In this document: positions 16,067 through 23,639 of the stretch, in pieces
Layout of the letters: every line of letters starts with the position of its first letter
Numbering within the stretch: the first letter of the stretch is position 1
Assembly (NCBI GenBank): GCA_030430845.1
Contig: JAUIKE010000057.1
Span: 1-43,616 of the forward strand
Direction of reading: 5' to 3'
DNA length: 43,616 nt
Source: Bacteroidia bacterium
GTDB taxonomy: Bacteria > Bacteroidota > Bacteroidia > Chitinophagales > Saprospiraceae
Translations under genes and position numbers: made by a program
The notes under the pieces: model-generated
The model's input: the letters and a program-made list of their open reading frames with translations, nothing else
The model's database searches: none
Told to the model about the DNA's origin: nothing

Positions 16067-18139
16067 ATGGAACATAATCATAAAGAACATTCAGAACCCA
16101 TGGGCCACAGTAAGATGGATCACAGTAAGATGGACCATTCAAAGATGGCACATGATCACGGCAGTGTACCTATGGGAATGGCAGGTCACGACCATCATAA
16201 AATGATGATTGAAGACTTTAAAAAACGCTTTTGGGTTTCAGCATTACTTATGATTCCCATATTGGTTTTTTCGCCAATGATTCAAGGGTTTTTCGGATTC
16301 GAATGGTTACTTCCAGGAAACCCCTATATACTTTTTGCGCTTTCAACGATCGTCTATTTTTGGGGTGGATGGCCATTTCTAAAAGGTTTTTATAACGAAC
16401 TAAAAGCTAAAGGTCCTGGAATGATGACCCTTATTGCTATGGCTATAAGTGTGGCCTATTTTTATAGTTCTGCAACCGTATTTGGATTAGATGGGGTGGA
16501 CTTTTTCTGGGAACTTGCCACCTTAATAGTAATTATGCTACTGGGGCATTGGCTGGAAATGAAATCTGTTCTGGGAGCTTCAAAAGCATTACAATTATTA
16601 GTAAGCATGATGCCTGCTGAAGCTCACCGGATAAGTGGAGATAAGGTAGAAGATATAAGCCTGGAAGACCTGTTAAAAGGCGATATTATTTTGGTTAAGC
16701 CAGGGGAAAAAGTGCCCGCAGATGCCATCATAACTGAAGGTGAAAGCTACCTAAATGAATCCATGTTAACAGGCGAATCAAAACCTGTAAAAAAATCTGT
16801 TGGGAGTAAGGTGATTGGTGGCTCTTTAAACGGAAACGGATCGTTTAAAGCTCAAGTAGAACACACAGGTAAGGATAGCTACTTAAACAAGGTCATTACC
16901 TTGGTAGAAGAAGCTCAAAAGAGTAAGTCTAAGATGCAAAACCTTTCTGACAGGGCTGCAAAATGGCTTACTTATATAGCGCTAACGGTAGGATTTGGCA
17001 CCCTCGTCATTTGGTTGGTTTTAGGATATCCTTTTGTATTTGCGCTTGAGCGTATGGTAACCGTCATGGTAATTGCTTGTCCGCATGCATTAGGCTTAGC
17101 TATCCCCCTCGTTGTGGCCATTTCAACAGCTGTTTCTGCCCAAAACGGTTTACTTATCCGTAATCGGACAGCTTTTGAAGAGTCTCGCAAAATCACGGCC
17201 TTGGTTTTTGATAAAACAGGTACACTTACCAAAGGAGATTTTGGGGTAACCCGTTACGAATCCGTTTCTGATAGGTTTGACAAAGAGGAAGTATTGAGGC
17301 TGGCAAGTGCCTTGGAACAAAGTTCCGAACATCCTATTGCAGTTGGTATTATCAAAAAAGTAAAAGAGCTAAAAATTGCCATTCCTCAGGTCGAAAACTT
17401 TAATGCCATAACAGGAAAAGGAGTAGAAGCCAAAGTGGAAGGGTTGGAGGTGAAAGTTGTAAGTCCAGGCTATCTAAAAGACAAAAATATACCTGTGCCG
17501 CAAACCGCCTTTGGTAATGCTGCCGAAACGGTTGTTTTTGTAATTATTAAGAATGAACTGGCCGGTTATATTTCCTTGTCAGATCAGATTCGCCCAGAGG
17601 CTCAGGAAGCCATTGATAAGTTTAAAAAGAATAATATTAAGGTAATGATGGCCACTGGAGACAATGAAATTGTTGCCAAAGCGGTGAGCGATGAGCTAGG
17701 TTTGGATGGATACTACGCCGAAGTGTTGCCTCACCAAAAAGTAGAGATTGTAAAAGAATTACAAGCTAAAGGCGAGTTTGTAGCCATGACAGGAGATGGC
17801 GTAAATGATGCCCCCGCATTAGCGCAAGCTGATGTGGGCATTGCTGTTGGCTCAGGAACAGACGTGGCCGCAGAAACCGCAGATATTATTTTGGTTAACA
17901 GCAACCCACAGGACATATTAAACCTCATTCTTTTTGGTAAAGCCACCTATAGAAAAATGATTCAAAACTTAATATGGGCCACTGGCTATAATGCCTTTGC
18001 CATTCCACTTGCAGCTGGAGTCTTGTACTCTTCAGGATTTGTATTAGGCCCAGCAGTAGGAGCCGTATTTATGAGTTTAAGTACTATAATAGTGGCTATT
18101 AATGCCCAGCTATTGAAAAAACAGATTAATACCTTGTAA
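16067..18139 (+). CDS. copB: CopB-type (P1B-3) copper-exporting P-type ATPase
   Basis: The 690-residue ATPase exports copper or silver from the cytoplasm. The N terminus is His/Met-rich with a threefold HSKMDHSKMDHSKMAHDHG repeat instead of CxxC domains. The membrane metal motif is CPH at 338-340 (IACPHALGLAIP), the signature of the CopB group. The phosphorylation site DKTGTLTKG begins at Asp382. LTGES (actuator), SEHPIA (nucleotide binding) and GDGVNDAPALAQADVG complete the set. It follows an unknown exported-protein gene by 3 bases. A short hairpin (CTTGTA/TACAAG, 18133-18149) covers its stop codon. Homologues are often labelled copper-translocating ATPase. Confidence 0.93.
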   Translation: MEHNHKEHSEPMGHSKMDHSKMDHSKMAHDHGSVPMGMAGHDHHKMMIEDFKKRFWVSALLMIPILVFSPMIQGFFGFEWLLPGNPYILFALSTIVYFWGGWPFLKGFYNELKAKGPGMMTLIAMAISVAYFYSSATVFGLDGVDFFWELATLIVIMLLGHWLEMKSVLGASKALQLLVSMMPAEAHRISGDKVEDISLEDLLKGDIILVKPGEKVPADAIITEGESYLNESMLTGESKPVKKSVGSKVIGGSLNGNGSFKAQVEHTGKDSYLNKVITLVEEAQKSKSKMQNLSDRAAKWLTYIALTVGFGTLVIWLVLGYPFVFALERMVTVMVIACPHALGLAIPLVVAISTAVSAQNGLLIRNRTAFEESRKITALVFDKTGTLTKGDFGVTRYESVSDRFDKEEVLRLASALEQSSEHPIAVGIIKKVKELKIAIPQVENFNAITGKGVEAKVEGLEVKVVSPGYLKDKNIPVPQTAFGNAAETVVFVIIKNELAGYISLSDQIRPEAQEAIDKFKKNNIKVMMATGDNEIVAKAVSDELGLDGYYAEVLPHQKVEIVKELQAKGEFVAMTGDGVNDAPALAQADVGIAVGSGTDVAAETADIILVNSNPQDILNLILFGKATYRKMIQNLIWATGYNAFAIPLAAGVLYSSGFVLGPAVGAVFMSLSTIIVAINAQLLKKQINTL

Positions 18140-18156
18140 GTAATACAAGTAAAATC

Positions 18157-18186
18157 GGCCTGACTCTGAAGGCTTCTAACATGTTT
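18157..18186 (+). pseudogene. Remnant of a third HMA-AraC regulator gene, left piece
   Basis: GGCCTGACTCTGAAGGCTT followed by CTAACATGTTT matches the 3' end of the HMA-AraC gene (12234-12260) at nearly every base and reads GLTLKASNMF against GLTLKAYKML. The rest of the gene upstream is missing; copB ends only 17 bases before. The frame continues at 19805 once the inserted element and one copy of its target duplication are removed. Confidence 0.7.
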
Positions 18187-18220
18187 GGTTCTCTGACAAA
18201 TACCGTGGAAACAGTAACTT
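18186..18220. repeat. 35-bp direct repeat, left copy (cassette left end)
   Basis: Identical at 33 of 35 positions to 19750-19784. Here it forms the left terminus of the cassette, starting with its terminal inverted repeat and running through the sequence CCGTGGAAAC. Confidence 0.85.
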
Positions 18221-18362
18221 GAAGTTATGAAAGAAGGTAACTATTTAGCCCCCCTTCTCAATTGCGCAAAAATTTCTAACTTTTTGAAACGAAATCATGG
18301 AAATTCCCTCTGACATAGCTGGCCTTCATAGGCTGATAGTTACGTATTCAATAAATACTAAA

Positions 18363-19760
18363 ATGAAAGTTATGAGCAACAACGAAAATACCACCATTCA
18401 CTTTTTAGGAGCAGCAGGGACAGTAACCGGCTCAAAATATTTAGCGGATACAGGAGATAAAAAAATATTGATAGATTGTGGACTTTTTCAAGGTCTAAAG
18501 GAACTACGCCTTAAAAACTGGGAATATCCACCTGTTAAAGTTTCAGAAATTGATGTAGTCTTGCTCACACACGGTCATCTGGACCATACAGGCTATTTAC
18601 CAAGACTGGTCAAACAGGGATTTAGTGGTTCCATTTACGGTACTAATCCCACTTTAGACATAGCCAAAATAATTTTGAACGACAGTGCAAAAATTCAGGA
18701 ACAGGAAGCTGAACGTGCTAACAAAGAAGGCTATTCTAAACATAGTCCTGCAGAACCTCTGTACAATTTAAAAGATGTTGAAAATACTATTCCTCATTTT
18801 AAAGGAATTCCACAGTCACAATGGATTCCCTTGTTTGATGGCATCAAGGCACGCTTTCAATATAATGGTCATATCCTTGGTGCCACTTATATAGAATTAG
18901 ATGTACGCGGAAAACGCTTCCTATTTTCAGGTGATATTGGCAGAACCAATGACTTATTATTATATCCGCCACTCAAACCCAAAAAAGCAGATGTCCTTTT
19001 CATCGAATCGACCTATGGTGGCAGATTTCATCCCGAAGAAGCAGAGGCCATTCCGCAAATAGAAAAATTAGTCAATGAGACTATTAATAAAGGAGGTAGT
19101 CTGTTTATTCCAAGTTTTTCAGTAGAACGTGCCCAATTGATGATGTTGATTTTCTGGAGATTACTCAAAGAAAACAAAATTCCAAGAGTTCCAATGATTA
19201 TGGATAGTCCAATGGGTTCTAATGTATTAGAATTATTTCACCGCACAAGAGATTGGCATAAACTCGAAGATCACGAATGTGACGATATGTGTTCTAATTT
19301 CACCGTTGTAAGTAATTACAGGGAGACTATGGCATTACGAATTGACAATAAACCAAAAATAGTTATCGCAGGAAGCGGTATGCTTACAGGCGGACGTATG
19401 CTTAACTATCTGGAAACTCAAGCCCAAAATCCTAACAATACGTTACTCTTTATTGGTTATCAAGCTGAAGGTACACGAGGAAGAAAATTATTGGAAGGAG
19501 AAAAGGAACTAAAAGTCTATGGCAAATGGGTTCCCTTTAATATGAATGTAGTTGGTATTGATGGTCTTTCTGCCCATGCAGACCATGCAGAACTAATTGA
19601 TTGGTTGAGCGACATAAAAGAACAACCAGAAAGGATATTCATTATTCATGGTGAAAAAGAAGGAGCCGAAGCTCTACATAAAGGCATCAAAGAAACTTAT
19701 GGTTGGGATGCAGAAATCCCAAGTTTATATACCATTGAGGAAATAAAAATGGTTCTCTGA
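18363..19760 (+). CDS. MBL-fold beta-CASP exonuclease-like hydrolase (RNA-specificity domain)
   Basis: The 465-residue protein has the metallo-beta-lactamase core (FLGAAGTVTGS, then the zinc motif THGHLDHTG, later FSGDIG), a beta-CASP insert (FIPSFSVERAQ, IMDSPMGSN) and the RMMBL end (GIDGLSAHADHAEL). This is the YsxN/CPSF-like family of RNA-processing or RNA-degrading enzymes. The frame is open from 18297, but ATG 18363 (or 18372) starts directly before the conserved core and is preferred. The stop TGA lies inside the inner repeat of the cassette, so gene and element end are fused. In other bacteria relatives sit near PRPP synthetase and AMP-phosphorylase-like genes (from memory, unverified). 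Confidence 0.88.
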   Translation: MKVMSNNENTTIHFLGAAGTVTGSKYLADTGDKKILIDCGLFQGLKELRLKNWEYPPVKVSEIDVVLLTHGHLDHTGYLPRLVKQGFSGSIYGTNPTLDIAKIILNDSAKIQEQEAERANKEGYSKHSPAEPLYNLKDVENTIPHFKGIPQSQWIPLFDGIKARFQYNGHILGATYIELDVRGKRFLFSGDIGRTNDLLLYPPLKPKKADVLFIESTYGGRFHPEEAEAIPQIEKLVNETINKGGSLFIPSFSVERAQLMMLIFWRLLKENKIPRVPMIMDSPMGSNVLELFHRTRDWHKLEDHECDDMCSNFTVVSNYRETMALRIDNKPKIVIAGSGMLTGGRMLNYLETQAQNPNNTLLFIGYQAEGTRGRKLLEGEKELKVYGKWVPFNMNVVGIDGLSAHADHAELIDWLSDIKEQPERIFIIHGEKEGAEALHKGIKETYGWDAEIPSLYTIEEIKMVL

Positions 19761-19784
19761 CAAATTCCGTGGAAACCGTAACTT
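19750..19784. repeat. 35-bp direct repeat, right copy; left arm of a 46-bp palindrome
   Basis: This copy supplies the last codons and stop of the MBL gene. With the following 12 bases it forms an imperfect palindrome (19751-19764 against 19783-19796, 18-base loop containing TTCCGTGGAA). The cassette therefore ends in what looks like a minimal element built from its own two ends. Confidence 0.8.
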
Positions 19785-19804
19785 TGTCAAAGAACCACAT
19801 GTTT

Positions 19805-19837
19805 CTTCAATTGAAAAAAATAGAAAGCAAAATATGA
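19805..19837 (+). pseudogene. Remnant of the third HMA-AraC gene, right piece with stop
   Basis: After joining to 18186 the frame reads LQLKKIESKI and stops at TGA 19835-19837. The intact regulator gene at 11697 ends DKI and stops at a TGA in the same position relative to the operator half-site AATATGATAAC. This agreement of frame, end and following operator shows that the cassette landed in the last codons of a former regulator gene. Confidence 0.65.
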
Positions 19838-19862
19838 TAACAAAATTCTGTAAAATGGTATC
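19831..19862. promoter_or_regulatory. Operator unit B1 (two half-sites)
   Basis: Half-sites AATATGATAAC (19831) and AAAATGGTATC (19852) are 21 bp apart; 29 of 32 bases match unit A. It overlaps the stop of the broken regulator copy exactly as unit A overlaps the stop of the intact one. Confidence 0.7.
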
Positions 19863-19871
19863 AATCAAAAT

Positions 19872-19903
19872 AATATGGTAACAAAAATCTGTAATATGAT
19901 AAC
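19872..19903. promoter_or_regulatory. Operator unit B2 (two half-sites)
   Basis: Half-sites AATATGGTAAC (19872) and AATATGATAAC (19893) are 21 bp apart; 30 of 32 bases match unit A. With B1 it makes a run of four half-sites at steps of 21, 20 and 21 bp. The next gene (cytochrome c) starts 263 bp later. Confidence 0.7.
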
Positions 19904-20165
19904 AGATGTGATTCTTGGGGGATTTTGGCGAAAACGATGAGAAAAGTCATCTCGGCAAGTGATCTCATGCATTCAAATAAATATATGAAAGCACGTATTT
20001 TATAACAATGACAAATATGTATAGCGGGTTTACTGCTAAACACAAGTTGTCAAATAAAACAATCTTTCAGGATTTATCATTCATTAATTTTTTTCAATCC
20101 TTAACCATAGAGCATTACACCCAAATGTATTGCCTTTTTTAAGGAGACACTTAAATGCTATAATT
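19904..20165. other. Intergenic leader before the cytochrome c gene; no gene seen
   Basis: No supported coding sequence lies here. Several AT-rich stretches are present, but I see no clear TAnnTTTG promoter box. The region belongs to the long leader between the four-half-site operator array and the cytochrome gene. Confidence 0.4.
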
Positions 20166-20600
20166 ATGGACCGATCAACGAAAGGATGCTGCAAAGCTTC
20201 CTCAGGCAAGCTATTTAAAATTTCCCTTCTGCTACTTGTCATCACTGTTATTACGGTTGGTACGGCATCTAGTCAAAATACCTGGAAAGCCCCTGCGTCT
20301 TCTAATCAACTCCGAAACCCTTTGGCAGGTAACACCAGCGCTACAGAAAATGGAAAAAAATTATACAAACAGATGTGCGCAATCTGCCATGGCGATAAAG
20401 GAAAAGGAGATGGTATGGCAGGTATGGCACTCAAGCCCAGGCCTGCTGATTTTACATTAAGTGCGATCCAGGCTCAAAGTGATGGCGCACTCTATTGGAA
20501 ACTAACAGAAGGAAATGCTCCTATGGCAGCTTATAAGGCGGTTCTTACTGACGAGCAAAGGTGGCAGTTGGTAAATTACATTAGGACGATGAAGAAGTAA
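20166..20600 (+). CDS. Exported monohaem cytochrome c
   Basis: The 144-residue protein begins MDRSTKGCCKASSGK, followed by a hydrophobic segment (LFKISLLLLVITVITVGTASS) that acts as signal or anchor. The haem motif CAICHG comes next and a C-terminal Met (GNAPMAAYK) is the probable sixth haem ligand. GKKLYKQMCAICHGDKGKGDG is typical of class I c-type cytochromes. It transfers electrons in the periplasm. ATG 20166 is preferred over an upstream TTG at 20130. A porin gene and a second small cytochrome follow. The operator array B1/B2 lies upstream, so metal control is possible. Confidence 0.85.
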   Translation: MDRSTKGCCKASSGKLFKISLLLLVITVITVGTASSQNTWKAPASSNQLRNPLAGNTSATENGKKLYKQMCAICHGDKGKGDGMAGMALKPRPADFTLSAIQAQSDGALYWKLTEGNAPMAAYKAVLTDEQRWQLVNYIRTMKK

Positions 20601-20651
20601 TCTGTTACGCCTCTAATAATTGTATTCGGTTTCAACTCAAATCATAAAACT

Positions 20652-21860
20652 ATGAAAAAGACACATTTCCTCATGATAGTCGCAGTCTTCTTTATTGTCG
20701 GAAGTCAAAAGATATGTGCTCAATCTAACGATAGTTTGCTATTACAAGAAATAGAATCCCTTAAAGCCCGGGTAGAACAAAATAAACCTGGTAAAAGCAT
20801 ATTTATGCTTCGAGGGTATGCGCATAGCGGCTTTGTTAAAACGGATGATCAGGTTTCATTTGATGGAGGATCATTTAATCCATTATTAATGTTTAAGCAA
20901 TCTGACCGCCTTTTATTTGAAAGTGAATTGGAAATGGAGCTTGCGAGTGACGGATTAGAAATCAATCTGGAGTATGCAAATATTTCATATATTTTAACCC
21001 AAACACTAACCCTACGGGCAGGAAAATTTTTAACCCCTTTTGGCATATTTGTTCCAAGACTTCATCCTGCGTGGATCAATAAATTCCCAACAAAACCTTT
21101 GGGAACCGGACATAGTGGCATACTTCCAACTGCGGATATTGGTGTTGAGCTTCGGGGAGGAGCTTATTTGGGGCCTTTAAAGGTTAATTATTCACTCTAT
21201 GCAATCAATGGACCCGTTTTGAATAATGGAGCAGATGAACCTGAGGAAGGCGGAAAATTGCATTACGGACGATTTCCCGACAATAACAATGGGAAATCTA
21301 TTGGTGGAAGATTAGGTATTTTACCTTTTCCGAACTCCAGTTTGGAAGTAGGTTTTTCAGGAATGTATGGACTCGTTGGAAAAGATTCTGCTTATGCTAA
21401 TACAGCTGCAACTTTGTATGCTATAGATGCTTCGTTTGTGAAAAGCCTTTCTGCTATAGGTTCAGTCATTGATTTTAAAGGACAGTATGCGGCAGTGATG
21501 GTTGGTGACGCTCAATATCCTGATCATGAAAATCCAGATGAATTGATAAGTTTTACAAATAATAGTTCGACCTATTTTGCGCAGTTTTCGATTCGACCGG
21601 CTCTTATCAGTACACCAGTGATCAGAAATCTCGAATTCGCAAGTCGTTATTCCCATATTCAAACCCCAAAAGGGTCCGAATGGGAAGTCAACCAGAACCA
21701 GTGGGAATTTAGCGTAAATTATTGGATAGACTGGAGAACTGTCGTCAAGATCAGTTACCGTTCTATTCAAGGGGAAGAAGGTCATGAAGAAGGGGAAGAA
21801 GAGGGGCATGGAATAGGAGAGGGTAATGGATTGTTTATCCATTGGGCGATTGGATTTTAA
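20652..21860 (+). CDS. Outer-membrane porin-like beta-barrel protein
   Basis: The 402-residue protein has a signal peptide (FLMIVAVFFIVGSQKICAQ), a short coiled coil (LLLQEIESLKARVEQ) and then a long series of amphipathic strands ending in aromatic GLFIHWAIGF, the usual outer-membrane barrel terminus. The layout of a coiled coil followed by a 16-strand-like barrel (LRAGKFLTPFGIFVPRLHP) resembles phosphate-selective OprP/OprO-type porins of Bacteroidota. A Glu/His-rich loop (GEEGHEEGEEEGHG) near the end could bind metal. It lies between two cytochrome genes. The substrate is unknown. Confidence 0.75.
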   Translation: MKKTHFLMIVAVFFIVGSQKICAQSNDSLLLQEIESLKARVEQNKPGKSIFMLRGYAHSGFVKTDDQVSFDGGSFNPLLMFKQSDRLLFESELEMELASDGLEINLEYANISYILTQTLTLRAGKFLTPFGIFVPRLHPAWINKFPTKPLGTGHSGILPTADIGVELRGGAYLGPLKVNYSLYAINGPVLNNGADEPEEGGKLHYGRFPDNNNGKSIGGRLGILPFPNSSLEVGFSGMYGLVGKDSAYANTAATLYAIDASFVKSLSAIGSVIDFKGQYAAVMVGDAQYPDHENPDELISFTNNSSTYFAQFSIRPALISTPVIRNLEFASRYSHIQTPKGSEWEVNQNQWEFSVNYWIDWRTVVKISYRSIQGEEGHEEGEEEGHGIGEGNGLFIHWAIGF

Positions 21861-21885
21861 TTTCAATAATTCTAAACAAAATATC

Positions 21886-22158
21886 ATGAAAAAGAAATAT
21901 TTTTCTATCCTAATCCTTGGCGTATTAGCATTGACCCTTAGTTTGGTAAATAGCTGCGCTACTTCAAGTAGTTTGGCTTCAAATAGATCAGGAGCTCAAT
22001 TATGGGGAGAAAATTGTCTTCGTTGCCATAATTCTCCATCTCCTGAAACTTTTAGTGATACTCAATGGGATGCCATTGTCCTACATATGCAAGTGAGAGC
22101 GAATCTCACAAGCAACGAAGCGAAGAAAATTGTTGAATTTTTAAAAACAGCAAATTAA
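21886..22158 (+). CDS. Small c-type cytochrome lipoprotein
   Basis: The 90-residue protein has a lipoprotein signal (FSILILGVLALTLSLVNSC) and one haem motif CLRCHN, with a later Met (HMQVR) that could be the other ligand. ATG 21886 is chosen because it begins the signal peptide; the frame extends to 21826 inside the porin gene. It is the third gene of the cytochrome/porin/cytochrome set and probably works with the first cytochrome in periplasmic electron transfer. Confidence 0.8.
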   Translation: MKKKYFSILILGVLALTLSLVNSCATSSSLASNRSGAQLWGENCLRCHNSPSPETFSDTQWDAIVLHMQVRANLTSNEAKKIVEFLKTAN

Positions 22159-22241
22159 GTAGCTTGAATTGGGTTTGTCCTCATAAAAAGGGGATGAATG
22201 GTCTATTATCTCTCTATCTCATAGTAAATGGGGGCAAGCGT

Positions 22242-22273
22242 AATATAATAACAAAGATATGTAAAATGGTAAT
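22242..22273. promoter_or_regulatory. Operator unit C (two half-sites)
   Basis: Half-sites AATATAATAAC (22242) and AAAATGGTAAT (22263) are 21 bp apart; 27 of 32 bases match unit A. It ends 72 bp before the SHOCT gene, close to the 67 bp between unit A and its gene, which suggests the same promoter geometry. Confidence 0.65.
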
Positions 22274-22344
22274 ACAGGCTAAGAACAATTATATATCTTA
22301 TCCATTATCAAAAAATTACTTTTTCACCTTAAATAATAAGTATT

Positions 22345-22560
22345 ATGTTTTATGAAGGCTATCACTTTTGGGGTATGCACCTAATATGGTGGATCCTCTG
22401 GATTATGTTATTGACTTGGATTTTTGCTACACCCTGGGATATCCCAGGACAGAAAACAAGAAAAGAATCCCCTCTTGATGTTCTGAAAAACCTTTTAGCA
22501 AAAGGTGAAATTGATCTTCAAGAGTATGAAAAAAGGAAACAAGTCATCGAAAATGATTGA
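22345..22560 (+). CDS. Small SHOCT-domain membrane protein
   Basis: The 71-residue protein has one membrane helix rich in Trp (LIWWILWIMLLTWIF). A C-terminal SHOCT domain follows (PLDVLKNLLAKGEIDLQEYEKRKQVI), a short oligomerisation helix hairpin. Proteins of this form are common beside copper and heavy-metal genes in Bacteroidota and Proteobacteria, without a defined role. Operator unit C lies directly upstream, and a Met-rich lipoprotein gene follows 39 bases later. Confidence 0.85.
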   Translation: MFYEGYHFWGMHLIWWILWIMLLTWIFATPWDIPGQKTRKESPLDVLKNLLAKGEIDLQEYEKRKQVIEND

Positions 22561-22599
22561 TAACTATTTCCATTTTTACACATTTAATTCTTAAATATT

Positions 22600-23046
22600 A
22601 TGAAAATGATTGTGACCTTGTTAGCTACGCTAATAATTGCGGGAACGCTTTTGACATCGTGCTCTCAGGACAAAACCCAATCTCTGGAAGAGATTCTTAA
22701 AGACCCAAAACAGCAGGAACAAGCTTTTGCCATGATGGCCCAAGATCATGAACTTTCCAAAAAATATATGGCCAAAATGATGGATAATGATCATATGACT
22801 GGTATGATGGTGGATCAATTAGTTCAAACTGCTGCTGAGGATACACTTTTGGCAGGAAAACTAAGCAGTATGATTACAAATTTTCCTGAGCTTATGCTGT
22901 TGACCATGCACCACTTTATGCCTGTAATTGATGCCGATACGGCGATGTGCGATGGATTTTGTGACCACGCAATGGAGCATGAACATATAGCTGAAGGAAT
23001 GTGTCATAACATGAAGGAAAATGAAGAGATGAGTTGTTGTCAATAG
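22600..23046 (+). CDS. Met/His/Cys-rich lipoprotein, probable metal-binding
   Basis: The 148-residue protein has a lipoprotein signal (IVTLLATLIIAGTLLTSC). Met-rich helices follow (AFAMMAQDHELSKKYMAKMM, DHMTGMMV), and a C-terminal part has many Cys and His (MCDGFCDHAMEHEHIAEGMC, then SCCQ). The first half resembles the Met-rich lipoprotein at 1525 in design, so the two are probably functional analogues that bind Cu(I)/Ag(I) in the envelope. A hairpin with a 12-bp stem follows at 23062. Confidence 0.75.
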   Translation: MKMIVTLLATLIIAGTLLTSCSQDKTQSLEEILKDPKQQEQAFAMMAQDHELSKKYMAKMMDNDHMTGMMVDQLVQTAAEDTLLAGKLSSMITNFPELMLLTMHHFMPVIDADTAMCDGFCDHAMEHEHIAEGMCHNMKENEEMSCCQ

Positions 23047-23061
23047 CTTATCCCTTACTAC

Positions 23062-23089
23062 ATGCTGGTTTCTACAGAGAAGCCAGCAT
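23062..23089 (+). terminator. Hairpin after the Met-rich lipoprotein gene
   Basis: ATGCTGGTTTCT (23062-23073) pairs with AGAAGCCAGCAT (23078-23089), one G-T wobble, around the 4-base loop ACAG. A strong T-run is missing, so it may slow or stop transcription only in part, or stabilise the mRNA end. Confidence 0.5.
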
Positions 23090-23105
23090 ATCAAAATACA
23101 AAACA

Positions 23106-23321
23106 ATGAAGAACCACTATATCTGGATGATTATCGGATGCGGGCTTCCCCTGATACTGATTTTTTTTGCACCAGCATTAGGCTTAGGGAGCAACATCTC
23201 TTTATTCATCTTTATCATCGTCATGTTTGCATGTCATTTATTGATGCCCATGAATCATAAAAAACATGGACATGCTAATCATGTAGAACATACTCAAACT
23301 GAAAAGAATGAATCGAATTGA
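23106..23321 (+). CDS. Small membrane protein, DUF2933-like, His-rich tail
   Basis: The 71-residue protein has two hydrophobic segments (WMIIGCGLPLILIFFAPALGL and ISLFIFIIVMFACHLLMPM) and a tail rich in His (HKKHGHANHVEH). This pattern resembles DUF2933 proteins found in heavy-metal gene clusters; the match is by pattern only. ATG 23106 is preferred, as the upstream extension to 23034 runs over the hairpin. It overlaps the next gene by 14 bases. Confidence 0.65.
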   Translation: MKNHYIWMIIGCGLPLILIFFAPALGLGSNISLFIFIIVMFACHLLMPMNHKKHGHANHVEHTQTEKNESN

Positions 23322-23583
23322 TGTAAAAAAATTAGGCCTGGCTTTCGGACTTACGGGAGCCTTACTGTATCTCGGCTGTATATTGCTGATGGTTACGGTT
23401 GGACATGACGGTTCTGTTGCCTTTTTCAACAGCATACTACATGGACTGGATGTGTCCTCCATCGTTCGCATGAATGTGCCTCTGTGGGAGGCGGGAGTCG
23501 GTATTATTGAAACCTTTATTTTAAGCTGGCTGGTTGGTGCTTGTATCGCAGCACTTTATAATGTGTTGACGAAGGAAAAATAA
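23308..23583 (+). CDS. DUF5676 family membrane protein
   Basis: The 91-residue protein has two predicted membrane helices (LGLAFGLTGALLYLGCILLMVTV and VGIIETFILSWLVGACIAALYNVL) with the FFNSILHGLDVSSI segment between them. This matches the small DUF5676 family, which occurs in metal-resistance clusters and has no known activity. It is translationally coupled to the preceding small gene (14-base overlap) and lies 56 bases before nhaA. Confidence 0.75.
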   Translation: MNRIDVKKLGLAFGLTGALLYLGCILLMVTVGHDGSVAFFNSILHGLDVSSIVRMNVPLWEAGVGIIETFILSWLVGACIAALYNVLTKEK

Positions 23584-23639
23584 TTCCTAAATCTTGATCA
23601 AGAAATTGGATCATAATTTTCACGAATGAAATAGATGCT

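Larger units (their letters stand above)
18187..19796 (+). mobile_element. Transposon-like cassette (1610 bp) carrying the MBL-fold gene and no transposase
   Basis: The ends are GGTTCTCTGACAAA (18187-18200) and TTTGTCAAAGAACC (19783-19796), inverted copies with 13 of 14 identical. Perfect 8-bp direct repeats ACATGTTT flank them (18179-18186 and 19797-19804), the mark of a transposition event. The only gene inside is the beta-CASP hydrolase. Ends beginning GG with an 8-bp duplication fit the ISL3 family best (inference). An element with IS ends and a passenger gene in place of the transposase is a mobile insertion cassette. The left 34 bases recur in direct orientation just inside the right end (19751-19784). 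Confidence 0.75.

Noticed and set aside
19751..19796. Palindrome considered as an integron attC site
   Set aside because: The 8-bp duplication outside and the matching left end at 18187 explain it as transposon ends; no attC core sites (RYYYAAC/GTTRRRY) are placed as required and no integrase is present.
19831..19903. Regular half-site array considered as a CRISPR fragment
   Set aside because: Period of 20-21 bp with no variable spacers of fixed size and no cas genes; it fits tandem operator sites.
22164..22355. 63-codon ORF between the cytochrome and SHOCT genes
   Set aside because: It runs through operator unit C, overlaps the next start and has no recognisable sequence.
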